This document shows positions 21,306 through 32,193 of a DNA stretch of 55,989 nt, piece by piece. The notes beneath the pieces are model-generated. The model saw only the letters and a list, made by a program, of their open reading frames with translations. It ran no database searches and was not told where the DNA came from. The stretch lies in NCBI RefSeq assembly GCF_001179945.1, contig NZ_CVSG01000055.1:1-55989 (forward strand), written 5' to 3'. The stretch comes from Candidatus Pelagibacter communis. GTDB taxonomy: Bacteria; Pseudomonadota; Alphaproteobacteria; Pelagibacterales; Pelagibacteraceae. The position numbers and the translations under genes are program-made. Within the stretch, counting starts at the first letter, position 1. Each line of letters opens with the position of its first letter.

Positions 21306-22515
21306 TAATTAAGAGTTTATCTAAGACTATTTCTGCTATTATATTGGCGATAAAACTTTTTCTACTTTTTTTTATAACTTTTATTTTTCCTGAATTGTCT
21401 ATTATTGAAACTCTATTATAATCTGAATTAAGTCCGCTATCTTTTTTGGAAACATCGTTTGCAACTATAAGATCACAATTTTTTTGTCTTAATTTAGAAA
21501 ATGCGTTTTTATTTAAATTTTCAGTTTCAGCCGCAAAACCTATTACTAGGCTTGGCCGGTGTTTGTTATTTTTACCTAAAAATTCAACTATATCTCTATT
21601 TTTCTCTAATTCAATTGATTTAAAATTAATTTTGCTTTTTTTAATTTTGATCTTACTTTTTTTAATTGGCTTAAAGTCTGCTACTGCAGCTGCACATACA
21701 GCAATATCTACTGGTAAACATTTTTTTACTTCTTCATACATCTCATTTGCTGTGATTATTTTTTTTGTTTTAATACCCTTTTTAGAAGAAAGATTTGAGG
21801 GCCCTGTAATTAAAGTTGTCTTTATACCTAACCTACTTAATGCCTCCGCTATTTCAAATCCTTGTTTACCACTTGACTCGTTTGAAATATACCTAACTGG
21901 ATCCAAGTACTCCCTTGTTGGTCCAGCGGTTACTAAGGCTTTTAGATTTTTACTTTTAATAATATTTTTCTTATTAAAATATTTTTCAATAAAGGAGAAA
22001 ATTTGTCTTGGACTCGACATTTTGCCCTCGCCATATTCTCCACAAGCCATCTCACCTTTTTCTGGTCCAATAAAAAGATAGCCATAATCTTTTAAAATTT
22101 TTACATTTTGTTGTGTCGCTTTGTGTATCCACATTCTCACATTCATAGCAGGGACTAATAAAATATCTTTATTTGATGCTAAAATTACTGTTGTTGCTAA
22201 ATCTTCTGCTTTTCCGAGACACAACTTTGTCATAAAGTTTGCAGTTGTAGGTAATACAATTATTAAGTCGGCCCATCTTGATAATGAAATATGATCTATT
22301 TCTACCTCAGAGTCTTTGTCAAAAATATTCTCAAAAGTCTTACTTCTCGTAAGAGTAGAAACAGATAGAGGAGTGACAAATTCTTTACCACTTTTTGTTA
22401 GTATAGTTTTTACTTCATTGTTATTTTTTTTTAGCAATCTAATTAAATCTAATGATTTATAAGCCGCGATTCCTCCACCAATTATTATGAGTATTTTCTT
22501 ATCTTTTATTTTCAT
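21286..22515 (-). CDS. coaBC: Bifunctional phosphopantothenoylcysteine decarboxylase/synthetase CoaBC
   Basis: CoaBC joins cysteine to 4'-phosphopantothenate and decarboxylates the product in CoA synthesis. The 409 residues hold an N-terminal flavoprotein CoaC domain with GGGIAAYK, the active-site His in IDHISLSRWAD, VPAMNVRMW and the flexible-flap Cys in ACGEYGEGKM. The C-terminal CoaB domain contains TAGPTREYLDPVRYISN. Both halves are intact. It lies 6 nt after ubiB and overlaps dut. Confidence 0.95.
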   Translation of the reverse strand: MKIKDKKILIIIGGGIAAYKSLDLIRLLKKNNNEVKTILTKSGKEFVTPLSVSTLTRSKTFENIFDKDSEVEIDHISLSRWADLIIVLPTTANFMTKLCLGKAEDLATTVILASNKDILLVPAMNVRMWIHKATQQNVKILKDYGYLFIGPEKGEMACGEYGEGKMSSPRQIFSFIEKYFNKKNIIKSKNLKALVTAGPTREYLDPVRYISNESSGKQGFEIAEALSRLGIKTTLITGPSNLSSKKGIKTKKIITANEMYEEVKKCLPVDIAVCAAAVADFKPIKKSKIKIKKSKINFKSIELEKNRDIVEFLGKNNKHRPSLVIGFAAETENLNKNAFSKLRQKNCDLIVANDVSKKDSGLNSDYNRVSIIDNSGKIKVIKKSRKSFIANIIAEIVLDKLLINDRSFN

Positions 22516-22521
22516 AATTAA

Positions 22522-24087
22522 TTAAAATACTAATAGAAAGACAATTACAACACCAAAAAAACTAATAACTATATTATTTCTAAAGTTTTTAATCTTCATT
22601 TGTTCTAATTCTAAATTTTTATTTGATCCAATTGCAAGATTTAATTTACCTTCAGACATTAATTTTAGAGCATAATCAGCTCTGTCCATTAATTCTGGCA
22701 GATCTGGAATTCGTTTGAGAATTTCAGAAGAGGTATTAATAGCAGTATCAATGGTAGACTTTGGACTTTTAATACTTTTAAGCCATTCCTCAAGAATAGG
22801 TCTTGATACCTCCCAAATATTTGTTTCAGGGTAAAGTTTTCTCGCAACTCCCTCTACAACAACCATTGTTTTTTGTAATAAAAGAAGAGAAGGTTGAGTA
22901 GGCATATTAAACTTCTCAGTAATTTCAAATAATTGAGCTAATAAGTTTCCACCAGAAATATCTTTAATAGATTGACCAAAAATTGGTTCACCTACGGATC
23001 TTAATGCTTGCGCAAACTCCTCTTTAGACGCATCTTGAGGAACAAGACCGGCTTGAAAATGGACTTCAGCAACTTTCACGTAGTCTCTTTTAATAAAACC
23101 GTACAAAATTTCTGCTAAAAATTTTCTATTGTTTTTATCTAAACGTCCCATTATTCCAAAATCTACAGGAATAACATTTCCTTTCGCGTCAACAAATAAA
23201 TTTCCTTGATGCATATCACCGTGAAAAAAACCGTCTCTTACTGCCTGTGTTAAAAACAATTGTATTAAATTTTCTGCAAGTTTTTTAAGATCAACTCCAA
23301 GTTCGTTAATTTTTTTGATTTCCCTAATTGAAACACCTTCTACTTTATCTAAAGTCAATATTTTCTTAGTTGTATAATTCCAATAAATTTTTGGAACAAT
23401 AAATCCTATATCATTTTTTGTGTTTTCATAGAGTTCATTAGCAGCAGCAGCTTCAAATCTTAAATCCATCTCGATATTTGTTATCTCTCTTAATAAATGA
23501 ACCACCTCAATTAATTTTAATCTTTTTGCTTTGGGAAGTGTATTTTCAATTATATAAGCAAACAACATTAGAGCGTCTAATTCTTCATTAAATAATTTTT
23601 CTATTTCCGGCCTTAATATTTTTATGGCAACTTGTTTTTCCTTTCCTTCATAATTTATCCTAGCCAAATGCACTTGAGCAATTGAAGCGGCTGCAATTGG
23701 CTCACTTATTTCACTTATATCTTTAAAATAATTTTCACCAATTTCTTTTTTAATAATTTTCTTTGCGTCATATAGATCAAATGCGGGAACTTTATCTTGT
23801 AATTTTTCAAGATCTTTTGCTAATTCTTCACCAATAATATCTGGTCTAGTGGCTAGAAATTGTCCTAATTTTATAAAAGTTGTTCCCATTCCTTGAAGAG
23901 CAACGCAAAGCTTTTCACCAGAAGTTTTTTGCTTATCTTGTATTTCTGAATTCGTTCCTATAGATATTAAATTAAAAAATAAATTAATTACTGCTGGCAA
24001 TTGATGTGTTTCATTAATTATGCCTACCGCTCCTGAAGTTGAAAATTTTCTAGCAATTTGAAATAATTTGAAGACTCTTTTAAACAT
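22522..24087 (-). CDS. ubiB: UbiB-family atypical kinase/ATPase for ubiquinone synthesis
   Basis: UbiB is a membrane-anchored atypical kinase-like ATPase required for ubiquinone biosynthesis. The 521-residue protein has the KxGQ motif (TTFIKLGQFLATRPD), the invariant lysine region VAIKILRP, the catalytic HGDMHQGNLF and the DFG motif in VDFGIMG. A hydrophobic membrane segment sits at the C-terminus. It follows ubiE directly with no gap. The pair supports an aerobic ubiquinone-based respiratory chain, which is also the signal read by RegB (30904-32193). Confidence 0.94.
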   Translation of the reverse strand: MFKRVFKLFQIARKFSTSGAVGIINETHQLPAVINLFFNLISIGTNSEIQDKQKTSGEKLCVALQGMGTTFIKLGQFLATRPDIIGEELAKDLEKLQDKVPAFDLYDAKKIIKKEIGENYFKDISEISEPIAAASIAQVHLARINYEGKEKQVAIKILRPEIEKLFNEELDALMLFAYIIENTLPKAKRLKLIEVVHLLREITNIEMDLRFEAAAANELYENTKNDIGFIVPKIYWNYTTKKILTLDKVEGVSIREIKKINELGVDLKKLAENLIQLFLTQAVRDGFFHGDMHQGNLFVDAKGNVIPVDFGIMGRLDKNNRKFLAEILYGFIKRDYVKVAEVHFQAGLVPQDASKEEFAQALRSVGEPIFGQSIKDISGGNLLAQLFEITEKFNMPTQPSLLLLQKTMVVVEGVARKLYPETNIWEVSRPILEEWLKSIKSPKSTIDTAINTSSEILKRIPDLPELMDRADYALKLMSEGKLNLAIGSNKNLELEQMKIKNFRNNIVISFFGVVIVFLLVF

Positions 24088-24792
24088 TTATATTTTCCAA
24101 CCTGAATGTATTGCCGAAACACCACAAGAGACATTTCTGTACTCTATGTTGGTAAATCCATTACATTTCATTAATTCAACTAGTTGTTCTTGGTTATAAA
24201 ACTTTTTTATACTATCAACTAAATATTCGTATGGTTTTTCGGATCCCACAACAAATTTGCCAATTATAGGAATAGATTTTGAATATTGTTTGTAAAGAAA
24301 GTTTATTAGTTCATTATCTATTTTCGAAAATTCTAAACACATAAACCTGCCACCTGGTTTTAATACTCTTAAAGCTTCTTTTAAAGCAATATTTATATTC
24401 GATACATTTCTTAATCCATAACTTATCGAGTAATAATCAAAAGTATTATTTTTAACTGGAATTTTTTCAGCCTGTGAATTTATCCAATGAATTGTGCTAT
24501 ATCTTTTTAATTTAATCTTACCTTGTTCCAACATTTTTTTATTTGGCTCAACGCAAGTAATTTTTCCAGTTTCATTTGTTTTCTTAAAGAAAAGTTTAGC
24601 TATATCACCAGTTCCTGATGCAACATCAATTAATTTTGTATTGGGCTGTGGATTCATCCAATTAATGAACTTTTCTTTCCAAAGCCTATGTATACCCAGT
24701 GACATAATATCATTCATTAAGTCATATTTTTTATGAACATTAGAAAATACAGAATTGACTAATTTATTTTTATCTTGAATAGTACTTTTCAT
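24088..24792 (-). CDS. ubiE: Ubiquinone/menaquinone C-methyltransferase UbiE
   Basis: UbiE is a class I SAM-dependent methyltransferase that C-methylates the ubiquinone precursor. The 234 residues show the signature YDLMNDIMSLGIHRLWK, motif I as DVASGTGDIA, and the later YGLRNVSN and PGGRFMCLEFSK typical of UbiE. Only 11 bp separate its start codon from that of the divergent mutM, so its promoter must lie at least partly inside mutM. Confidence 0.96.
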   Translation of the reverse strand: MKSTIQDKNKLVNSVFSNVHKKYDLMNDIMSLGIHRLWKEKFINWMNPQPNTKLIDVASGTGDIAKLFFKKTNETGKITCVEPNKKMLEQGKIKLKRYSTIHWINSQAEKIPVKNNTFDYYSISYGLRNVSNINIALKEALRVLKPGGRFMCLEFSKIDNELINFLYKQYSKSIPIIGKFVVGSEKPYEYLVDSIKKFYNQEQLVELMKCNGFTNIEYRNVSCGVSAIHSGWKI

Positions 24793-24803
24793 ACCAGAAT
24801 TAT

Positions 24804-25673
24804 ATGCCAGAATTACCTGAAGTTGAAGTTGTTAAAAGGTCCTTAAAGAAGAAAATCTTAAATTCGATTATTAAAAAGGTTCAAATCAAAGATCACAAAT
24901 TAAGATATAAGGTAGAAAAAGAAATTGGCAACAAACTTGCAGGAAAAAAAATTAAGAGTATCAAAAGAAGATCTAAATTTTTAATTTTTGAAATTGATGA
25001 ATCTTATTTAATGTTAGTCCATTTAGGTATGACTGGTAAGTTTTTTTTTATAGATCAAAACAAAGAAAAATTTAAAACTAGCTTTTATTATCTGCTTAAC
25101 TATCAGAAGGATCAAAAACATAATCGGGTGATATTTTTTTTAAATAAAAATCGGAAACTAATTTATAATGATGTAAGAAAATTTGGATTTATAAAGTTAT
25201 ATGAGTTAAATAGAACAACAAGCATATCTCATTTGAATAATTTAGGGCCAGAACCACTTGAGAAAAAATGGAATTTTAAATATTTTAAAACTTATATCGC
25301 TAATAGAAAAAGAAATATTAAAAATATTTTAATGGACCAAAAATTTGTATCTGGATTAGGAAATATTTATGTAAATGAAATTTTATTTTTAAGTGGTGTA
25401 AGACCAAGTCGTGTAGTAAAAAAACTTAAGAATATTGAAATAGAAAGAATTATTAAATATTCAAAAATTATTTTAAAAGGCTCAATAAAACTTGGTGGCT
25501 CTACCATTAAAGATTTTTCTAGTGAAAATGGAAAAAAGGGGGTGTACCAACAATATTTTAAGATCTATGGAAGAAAAGATAAAAAATGTTCTAATATAGA
25601 TTGTAACAACAGTGTAATTAAGACTAGTATTTCTAATAGGGCAACTTTTTTTTGTAAAAGATGTCAAAAATAA
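24804..25673 (+). CDS. mutM: Formamidopyrimidine-DNA glycosylase
   Basis: MutM (Fpg) removes 8-oxoguanine and ring-opened purines from DNA, with AP-lyase activity. The 289-residue protein begins PELPEVE (catalytic Pro2, Glu3 after Met removal), has HLGMTGKF, the helix-two-turn-helix with DQKFVSGLGNIYVNE, and a C-terminal zinc finger with four cysteines (CSNIDC and CKRC). It is full length. The divergent neighbour ubiE starts 11 bp away. Two further oxidative-damage genes, katG and msrA, lie in the window. Confidence 0.96.
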   Translation: MPELPEVEVVKRSLKKKILNSIIKKVQIKDHKLRYKVEKEIGNKLAGKKIKSIKRRSKFLIFEIDESYLMLVHLGMTGKFFFIDQNKEKFKTSFYYLLNYQKDQKHNRVIFFLNKNRKLIYNDVRKFGFIKLYELNRTTSISHLNNLGPEPLEKKWNFKYFKTYIANRKRNIKNILMDQKFVSGLGNIYVNEILFLSGVRPSRVVKKLKNIEIERIIKYSKIILKGSIKLGGSTIKDFSSENGKKGVYQQYFKIYGRKDKKCSNIDCNNSVIKTSISNRATFFCKRCQK

Positions 25674-25678
25674 TAAAG

Positions 25679-25709
25679 TTGACCGAAATAATTGAGACAT
25701 ATATATAAT
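25679..25709 (+). promoter_or_regulatory. Putative rpsT promoter
   Basis: TTGACC (25679-25684) is followed after 17 nt by TATATA (25702-25707), which overlaps a perfect TATAAT (25704-25709, spacing 19). Either -10 places the transcription start at about 25713-25717, right at the rpsT ATG at 25717. The mRNA would then be nearly leaderless. Confidence 0.5.
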
Positions 25710-25716
25710 CGTGAAA

Positions 25717-25968
25717 ATGCCTAATACAAAATCAGCTATCAGAAGAGTAAGAAGAGTCAAAAAGCAAGCTAAGACTAATAGGATTAGAAAAAGTAAGTAT
25801 AAAAATGCAATCAAGCAAATGGAAACGCTGATTAAATCTAAAGACAAGGCTAAAATCAAAAATTACTTTCCGAATTTTCAATCAATTCTAATGCAGGTTG
25901 CTAAATCTGGAGTAGTAAACAAAAAAACTGCTTCAAGAAAAATTTCAAGAATATCAAAAAAAATTTAA
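25717..25968 (+). CDS. rpsT: 30S ribosomal protein S20
   Basis: S20 is a small, basic, helical 16S rRNA-binding protein. The 83 residues begin MPNTKSAIRRVRR, the standard S20 N-terminus, and continue with long basic helices. I start at the ATG at 25717; a GTG two codons upstream would add residues foreign to the family. No Shine-Dalgarno sequence precedes it, in keeping with a very short leader. rpsT next to dnaA and mutM is common in Alphaproteobacteria. Confidence 0.95.
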   Translation: MPNTKSAIRRVRRVKKQAKTNRIRKSKYKNAIKQMETLIKSKDKAKIKNYFPNFQSILMQVAKSGVVNKKTASRKISRISKKI

Positions 25969-26046
25969 ACTACTTAAATTAAATTATTATTTAGTTTAAA
26001 AAACTATATTTATATTTTTTAGATTTTAAAAATCAAAATATAGTTT
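25964..26046. repeat. Two consecutive AT-only inverted repeats after rpsT
   Basis: The first is a 9-bp perfect inverted repeat, TTTAAACTA at 25964-25972 and its complement at 25992-26000; its left arm includes the rpsT stop codon. The second begins at the next base: 11-bp arms at 26001-26011 (AAACTATATTT) and 26036-26046, with an inner GATTT/AAATC stem. Neither is followed directly by a T-run, so they are not simple terminators. They could be RNA hairpins or cruciform-prone DNA. Role unknown. Confidence 0.6.
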
Positions 26047-26188
26047 CATTTAAAAGTTGTAATTTTTTTTTTCTATTTAAACGATAAAGCTACAACCTAA
26101 TTGGATTTAATTTTGATTTTTTAAAAAAAAATCTTGCAAATATTTTTAAAAGGGAGTTAAAACAGTCTCTCTACTTTTTTTATTTCAA
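26047..26188. other. dnaA upstream region
   Basis: This is the right part of the longest gap in the window (25969-26188). It contains a T10 run (26063-26072), a 6-bp inverted repeat (GTTGTA at 26056-26061 and TACAAC at 26091-26096) and a purine-rich AAAGGGAG (about 26149-26156) some 33 nt before the dnaA ATG. I find no TTATCCACA-type DnaA box, so evidence for an origin is lacking. A dnaA promoter must lie here, but no convincing -35/-10 pair stands out. Confidence 0.5.
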
Positions 26189-27586
26189 ATGGAAAAAAAT
26201 AATAATATTAAAAAAAATCAAAATGTTTTTGTTTCAGAAGAAGAAAACACTTTAGATTGGCTGGAGGTTCAAAATGCATTTAAAAAGTCATTTGGTGGCG
26301 AAATTTATAACAGCTGGTTACAGAAAATCTCTTTAGTGAAAGAGTTCAATGATTATTTAATTTTAGGTGTCCCAACAAGATTTTTTAGGGATTGGATTGT
26401 TTCTAGATATTTAGACAAAATATTAGAACAGGTAAAAAGCTTCAAGTTAAGTTTAAACAGGATTGAATTTAAAATCATCGAGGAAGGCAAGAATTCGCAA
26501 GACATTATTAAGATTGATCAATTAAATAAAGTCACAGAAATAAAAGACTCGATACTAAACTACAATAGACTTAACCCAAATTTAAATTTTAACAGTTTTA
26601 TCCAGGGAAAAAGTAATGACATCGCACTCTCATATTCAAAGAAAGTTTGTGAACATTTATCTAGATATAATCCACTTTATATCTGTGGAGGAGTAGGCCT
26701 AGGAAAAACTCATCTTTTAAATGCTATAGGATTAGAATTACAAGACGAAAATAACGTAATGTTTATCTCAGCTGAGAGGTTTATGTACCATTTTATTAAA
26801 TCTATAAAAAAAAATGACATGGTAAATTTTAAAGATTTTTTTCGAAAATCATCAATTTTTATTATTGATGATATCCAATTTATAAGTGGAAAAGAAAGCC
26901 TTCAAGAAGAGTTTTTTCATACCTTCAATAGTTTGATGGACAAAGGCTCTCAAATAATTATATCAGCTGATAGAACTCCTATGAAACTTGATAGAGTTCA
27001 AGAAAGATTAAAATCAAGATTAGCTGGTGGACTAGTTGTAGATATAGAGTCTCCTGACTTAGAACTTAAACAGAAAATTATTAAGAAAAAAATTGAAGAA
27101 ATTCAAAATCAATTTAAAGAAAATATTACATTAAATGACGAGGTTATAACGTACATTGCCTATGAAAGTAAAACAAACATAAGAGATCTGATTGGTATAT
27201 TGAACAGAGTAGTAGCTTTCAGTAGGGTTCATAACAAAGTTTTAAATATTGCAGACTGTAAAAATATTTTAAAAGATGTATTCAATCAAATCAAAGTTAT
27301 AACGGTTGATAAAATCCAAAACGTAGTATCTAATTATTTTAATATACCTTTAAGTGATATGTTATCACAGAGAAGATCGAGACCTTTAGCTAGACCGAGG
27401 CAAATAGCAATGTATCTTGCAAAAAAATTAACAACTAGATCATTACCCGAAATTGGCAGAAGGTTTGCAAATAGAGACCACACAACAGTTATTCATGCTG
27501 TTAAAACAATAACTAGATTATCAGAGCAAGATGATGAGATGAAAAAAAACATTAATCAAATTAAAAGTCTTTTGCTTGAGCAATAA
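26189..27586 (+). CDS. dnaA: Chromosomal replication initiator protein DnaA
   Basis: DnaA is the AAA+ protein that melts the replication origin. The 465 residues include the N-terminal DnaB/DiaA-interaction domain, the AAA+ domain with Walker A GGVGLGKTH and Walker B FIIDDIQFISGK, and a C-terminal DNA-binding domain with the signature region RPRQIAMYLAKKL and RDHTTVIHAVKTI. The ATG at 26189 begins a lysine/asparagine-rich N-terminal tail. dnaN follows at once. Confidence 0.97.
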   Translation: MEKNNNIKKNQNVFVSEEENTLDWLEVQNAFKKSFGGEIYNSWLQKISLVKEFNDYLILGVPTRFFRDWIVSRYLDKILEQVKSFKLSLNRIEFKIIEEGKNSQDIIKIDQLNKVTEIKDSILNYNRLNPNLNFNSFIQGKSNDIALSYSKKVCEHLSRYNPLYICGGVGLGKTHLLNAIGLELQDENNVMFISAERFMYHFIKSIKKNDMVNFKDFFRKSSIFIIDDIQFISGKESLQEEFFHTFNSLMDKGSQIIISADRTPMKLDRVQERLKSRLAGGLVVDIESPDLELKQKIIKKKIEEIQNQFKENITLNDEVITYIAYESKTNIRDLIGILNRVVAFSRVHNKVLNIADCKNILKDVFNQIKVITVDKIQNVVSNYFNIPLSDMLSQRRSRPLARPRQIAMYLAKKLTTRSLPEIGRRFANRDHTTVIHAVKTITRLSEQDDEMKKNINQIKSLLLEQ

Positions 27587-27587
27587 A

Positions 27588-28703
27588 ATGCAATTTTCTA
27601 TTAAGAGAGATAAATTACTCAAATCTTTAAATATTGTTCAAGGCATAGTTGAAAAAAAAAATACACTACCAATATTGTCGAATGTTTTGATGCAATTAAA
27701 AGGTAAAAAGTTATCTATTGTAGCTACAGATCTTGATATTATTTTTCATGATGAAATAACTGATGTGAAAGTAATCAATGAAGGTAGTACCACTACTTCA
27801 GCAGCGATTCTCTACGATATATTAAGAAAAATATCGGCAGACTCAGAAATAAATTTCGACCTAAAATCAGAAAACAAGCTAAGTTTAAAGAGTGAAAATG
27901 CTGATTTTAACCTTAATTGTTTACCAACCGATAATTTCCCTACTTTCTCTGATGAATTTAATAGTAAAGAAATGTCCTTTGATAATCAGAGTTTTTTAAA
28001 ACTATTAAACAAAACGAAAATTTCTATTTCTAATGATGATACTAGGCATTATTTGAATGGTGTTTTTTTTCACTTGACGGAGGGACACGGAAGATATTTT
28101 TTAACTGGGGTGGCAACAGATAGTCATCGACTATCTTCGAGTAGTCTGGAAATTAAAAATAATGATGAATTTCAACCCTTTATTTTGCCTAGAAAAACTG
28201 TCTTTCAATTATGCTCAATTCTTTCAGAAATAAATGAAAAGCTATTGATGCAGATATCAGAAAATAAAATAAAATTTATGATGGGAAATATGCAATTAAT
28301 TTCAAAGGTAATTGACGGTAAATTTCCAGATTATAAAAAAGTCGTACCATCTGGTAATGATAAAGCTTTATTAGTTGGATCAAAAGATTTTATTAGTTCA
28401 ATTGAAAGAGTAGCTAGTGTTTCACTGGATAGAAAAGAGGGTGTAAAAATGTCAATACAAAAGGACAATGTTCAACTTTCAGTAAATAGTGCTAATTCTG
28501 GAGAAGGAAATGAAAAAATCAAAGCTGAATTTAATTCAGAGAACTTGATTATAAGTTTTAATTCTAAATATTTACTTGATATCGCATCAGAGGTAGAAAA
28601 TAAAAATTTAAAGTTAAATTTGAAAGACTCAACATCTCCAGTATTAATAGAGGATCTTTCAGACAAAAATAGTTTTTATGTTATTATGCCAATGAAAATT
28701 TGA
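27588..28703 (+). CDS. dnaN: DNA polymerase III beta sliding clamp
   Basis: DnaN is the ring-shaped processivity clamp of the replicative polymerase. The 371 residues form three clamp repeats. The N-terminus reads MQFSIKRDKLLKSLNIVQG, followed by TLPILSNVLM, and the C-terminus ends YVIMPMKI, as in the family. I start at the ATG at 27588; a TTG at 27576 inside dnaA is in frame but would add an atypical extension. recF, which often follows dnaN before gyrB, is missing. Confidence 0.96.
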   Translation: MQFSIKRDKLLKSLNIVQGIVEKKNTLPILSNVLMQLKGKKLSIVATDLDIIFHDEITDVKVINEGSTTTSAAILYDILRKISADSEINFDLKSENKLSLKSENADFNLNCLPTDNFPTFSDEFNSKEMSFDNQSFLKLLNKTKISISNDDTRHYLNGVFFHLTEGHGRYFLTGVATDSHRLSSSSLEIKNNDEFQPFILPRKTVFQLCSILSEINEKLLMQISENKIKFMMGNMQLISKVIDGKFPDYKKVVPSGNDKALLVGSKDFISSIERVASVSLDRKEGVKMSIQKDNVQLSVNSANSGEGNEKIKAEFNSENLIISFNSKYLLDIASEVENKNLKLNLKDSTSPVLIEDLSDKNSFYVIMPMKI

Positions 28704-28729
28704 TTTTACCTAAAATCAAAACTTTTTTT
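28702..28729 (+). terminator. Weak terminator after dnaN
   Basis: A 6-bp stem GATTTT/AAAATC (28702-28707 and 28712-28717) with an ACCT loop is followed, after five bases, by T7 (28723-28729). The stem is weak and made mostly of A-T pairs, so termination would be inefficient. Confidence 0.35.
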
Positions 28730-28734
28730 ATTTT

Positions 28735-28818
28735 TTGACCTAGAATCGTTGGTACTTAATAGTTCTAGATGCCTTATCATCTCTGGTGTTTCAAATTGAA
28801 CAAAAAAAATGATACAAT
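28735..28818 (+). promoter_or_regulatory. Candidate gyrB promoters
   Basis: Two overlapping options exist. TTGACC (28735-28740) with TAATAG (28757-28762) at spacing 16 would give a leader of about 70 nt. TTCAAA (28790-28795) with TACAAT (28813-28818) at spacing 17 would give a leader of under 20 nt. The 138-nt gap between dnaN and gyrB supports an independent gyrB promoter, but which is used cannot be told. Confidence 0.35.
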
Positions 28819-28820
28819 AA

Positions 28821-30896
<2,076 letters not shown>

Positions 30897-30903
30897 TAAA
30901 GTA

Positions 30904-32193
30904 ATGAATTTCTCCACTCTTTTCCGAACAAAAGAGAATTTAAGCTTAGATAAGAATACACTCACAATTTTAAGATATATAGCCATTTTTGGCCAGTTTT
31001 TAGCAATTGGTATTGTTTACTACCATCTAGATTTACCGTTTCCAATTTTAGAGTGTTATTTAATCATTTCACTTGGTTTGATCACAAATTTATATCTTCA
31101 ATTTGGTATTAAAATTAATCAACTTAAAGATATTTATGCTGCTCCTTTTCTACTATTCGATCTAATACAGTTGAGTGCTCTTCTTTACTTAACAGGTGGA
31201 ATATTTAATCCATTCTCTTTTTTATTAATTATTCCAGCTATAGTTTCTTCAACATTTTTAAGTATGGGAACAACAATAATTCTAGGTTTGATAACATCAA
31301 TACTTTTATTAATTATCTCATTTTTTTATTTGCCATTGCCAGGTGAGGACATGAATTTATTACATTTCCCGAATTTTTATAAAATTGGAATTATTATATC
31401 TATTTTAATCGGTTTAATATTTCTTAGTTATTTTGGTATTCGATTTGCTGGAGAAAAAAAGAAAACAGAGGCAGCTTTTAAAAAACTTCAAGAAGTAATT
31501 TACAAAGAGTACGAATTGGAGTCTTTAGGAGGCCAAGCTGCTGCTGCTGCACATTCTCTTGGAACACCTTTAGCTACAATAAGTGTAGTAGCAAAAGAAT
31601 TAAAGAAAGAAATCGGAGACAACGAGGACCTCTCTAAAGACATTGATCTGCTAATAAGTCAATCTAAGAGATGTAGTGAAATCTTAAAGAGAATTTCAAA
31701 AAAACAAATTGAGGAAGATAAATTTTTTAGTTCAACTAAATTAGAGAATTTACTTGAGGAAATAATAAATTCTTTTAAAGAAACATCTTCCAAGAATATA
31801 ACTCTTGTATCCGATAAAGATAAAAACAAAATTGATATACAAAGATCTGCAGAAATGATCTATGGCTTAAGAAATTTTATCGGAAATGCGATTAAATTTT
31901 CAAAAAGTAAGGTTAATATTTTTTTGATTAGTAATGAAAAAGAAATTAAAATCGTAGTGAATGACGATGGCCCAGGTTTCCCCAAAGATATAATTGAAAA
32001 ATTGGGAGAACCATATATTAAATCCAGATCATTAGAATTAAATTCAAATTCAGGCTTAGGCCTTGGAACTTTCTTAGGTAAAACTTTATTAGAGAGACAA
32101 AACGCCAAACTGTTATTTAAAGATGACAAAAATTTGGGCGGTGCTTCAGTAGTAATCAGTTGGTCACCAAAAAATATTTTACTTAACGCTTAA
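30904..32193 (+). CDS. regB: Redox-sensing histidine kinase RegB/PrrB
   Basis: RegB is a membrane kinase that senses the ubiquinone pool and phosphorylates RegA. The 429 residues start with six predicted membrane segments (about 20-185), including the quinone-site heptad GGIFNPF at residues 98-104 (GGxxNPF). The H-box AAAAHSLGTPLATIS carries H217, and the redox-active cysteine is C257 (KRCSEIL). The H-to-C distance of 40 equals H225-C265 of Rhodobacter capsulatus RegB. N and G boxes (DDGPGFP, SGLGLGTF) are intact. It follows gyrB by 7 nt, an unusual location. regA is 3.3 kb away. Confidence 0.92.
   Translation: MNFSTLFRTKENLSLDKNTLTILRYIAIFGQFLAIGIVYYHLDLPFPILECYLIISLGLITNLYLQFGIKINQLKDIYAAPFLLFDLIQLSALLYLTGGIFNPFSFLLIIPAIVSSTFLSMGTTIILGLITSILLLIISFFYLPLPGEDMNLLHFPNFYKIGIIISILIGLIFLSYFGIRFAGEKKKTEAAFKKLQEVIYKEYELESLGGQAAAAAHSLGTPLATISVVAKELKKEIGDNEDLSKDIDLLISQSKRCSEILKRISKKQIEEDKFFSSTKLENLLEEIINSFKETSSKNITLVSDKDKNKIDIQRSAEMIYGLRNFIGNAIKFSKSKVNIFLISNEKEIKIVVNDDGPGFPKDIIEKLGEPYIKSRSLELNSNSGLGLGTFLGKTLLERQNAKLLFKDDKNLGGASVVISWSPKNILLNA

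Noticed and set aside
21446-22081. 211-codon open frame antisense to coaBC
   Set aside because: It lies wholly within the strongly supported coaBC gene, has no family resemblance, and is a by-product of the AT-rich composition.
25969-26188. Replication origin next to dnaA
   Set aside because: No TTATCCACA-like DnaA boxes are visible and oriC is often away from dnaA in Alphaproteobacteria; I keep it only as a structured intergenic region.
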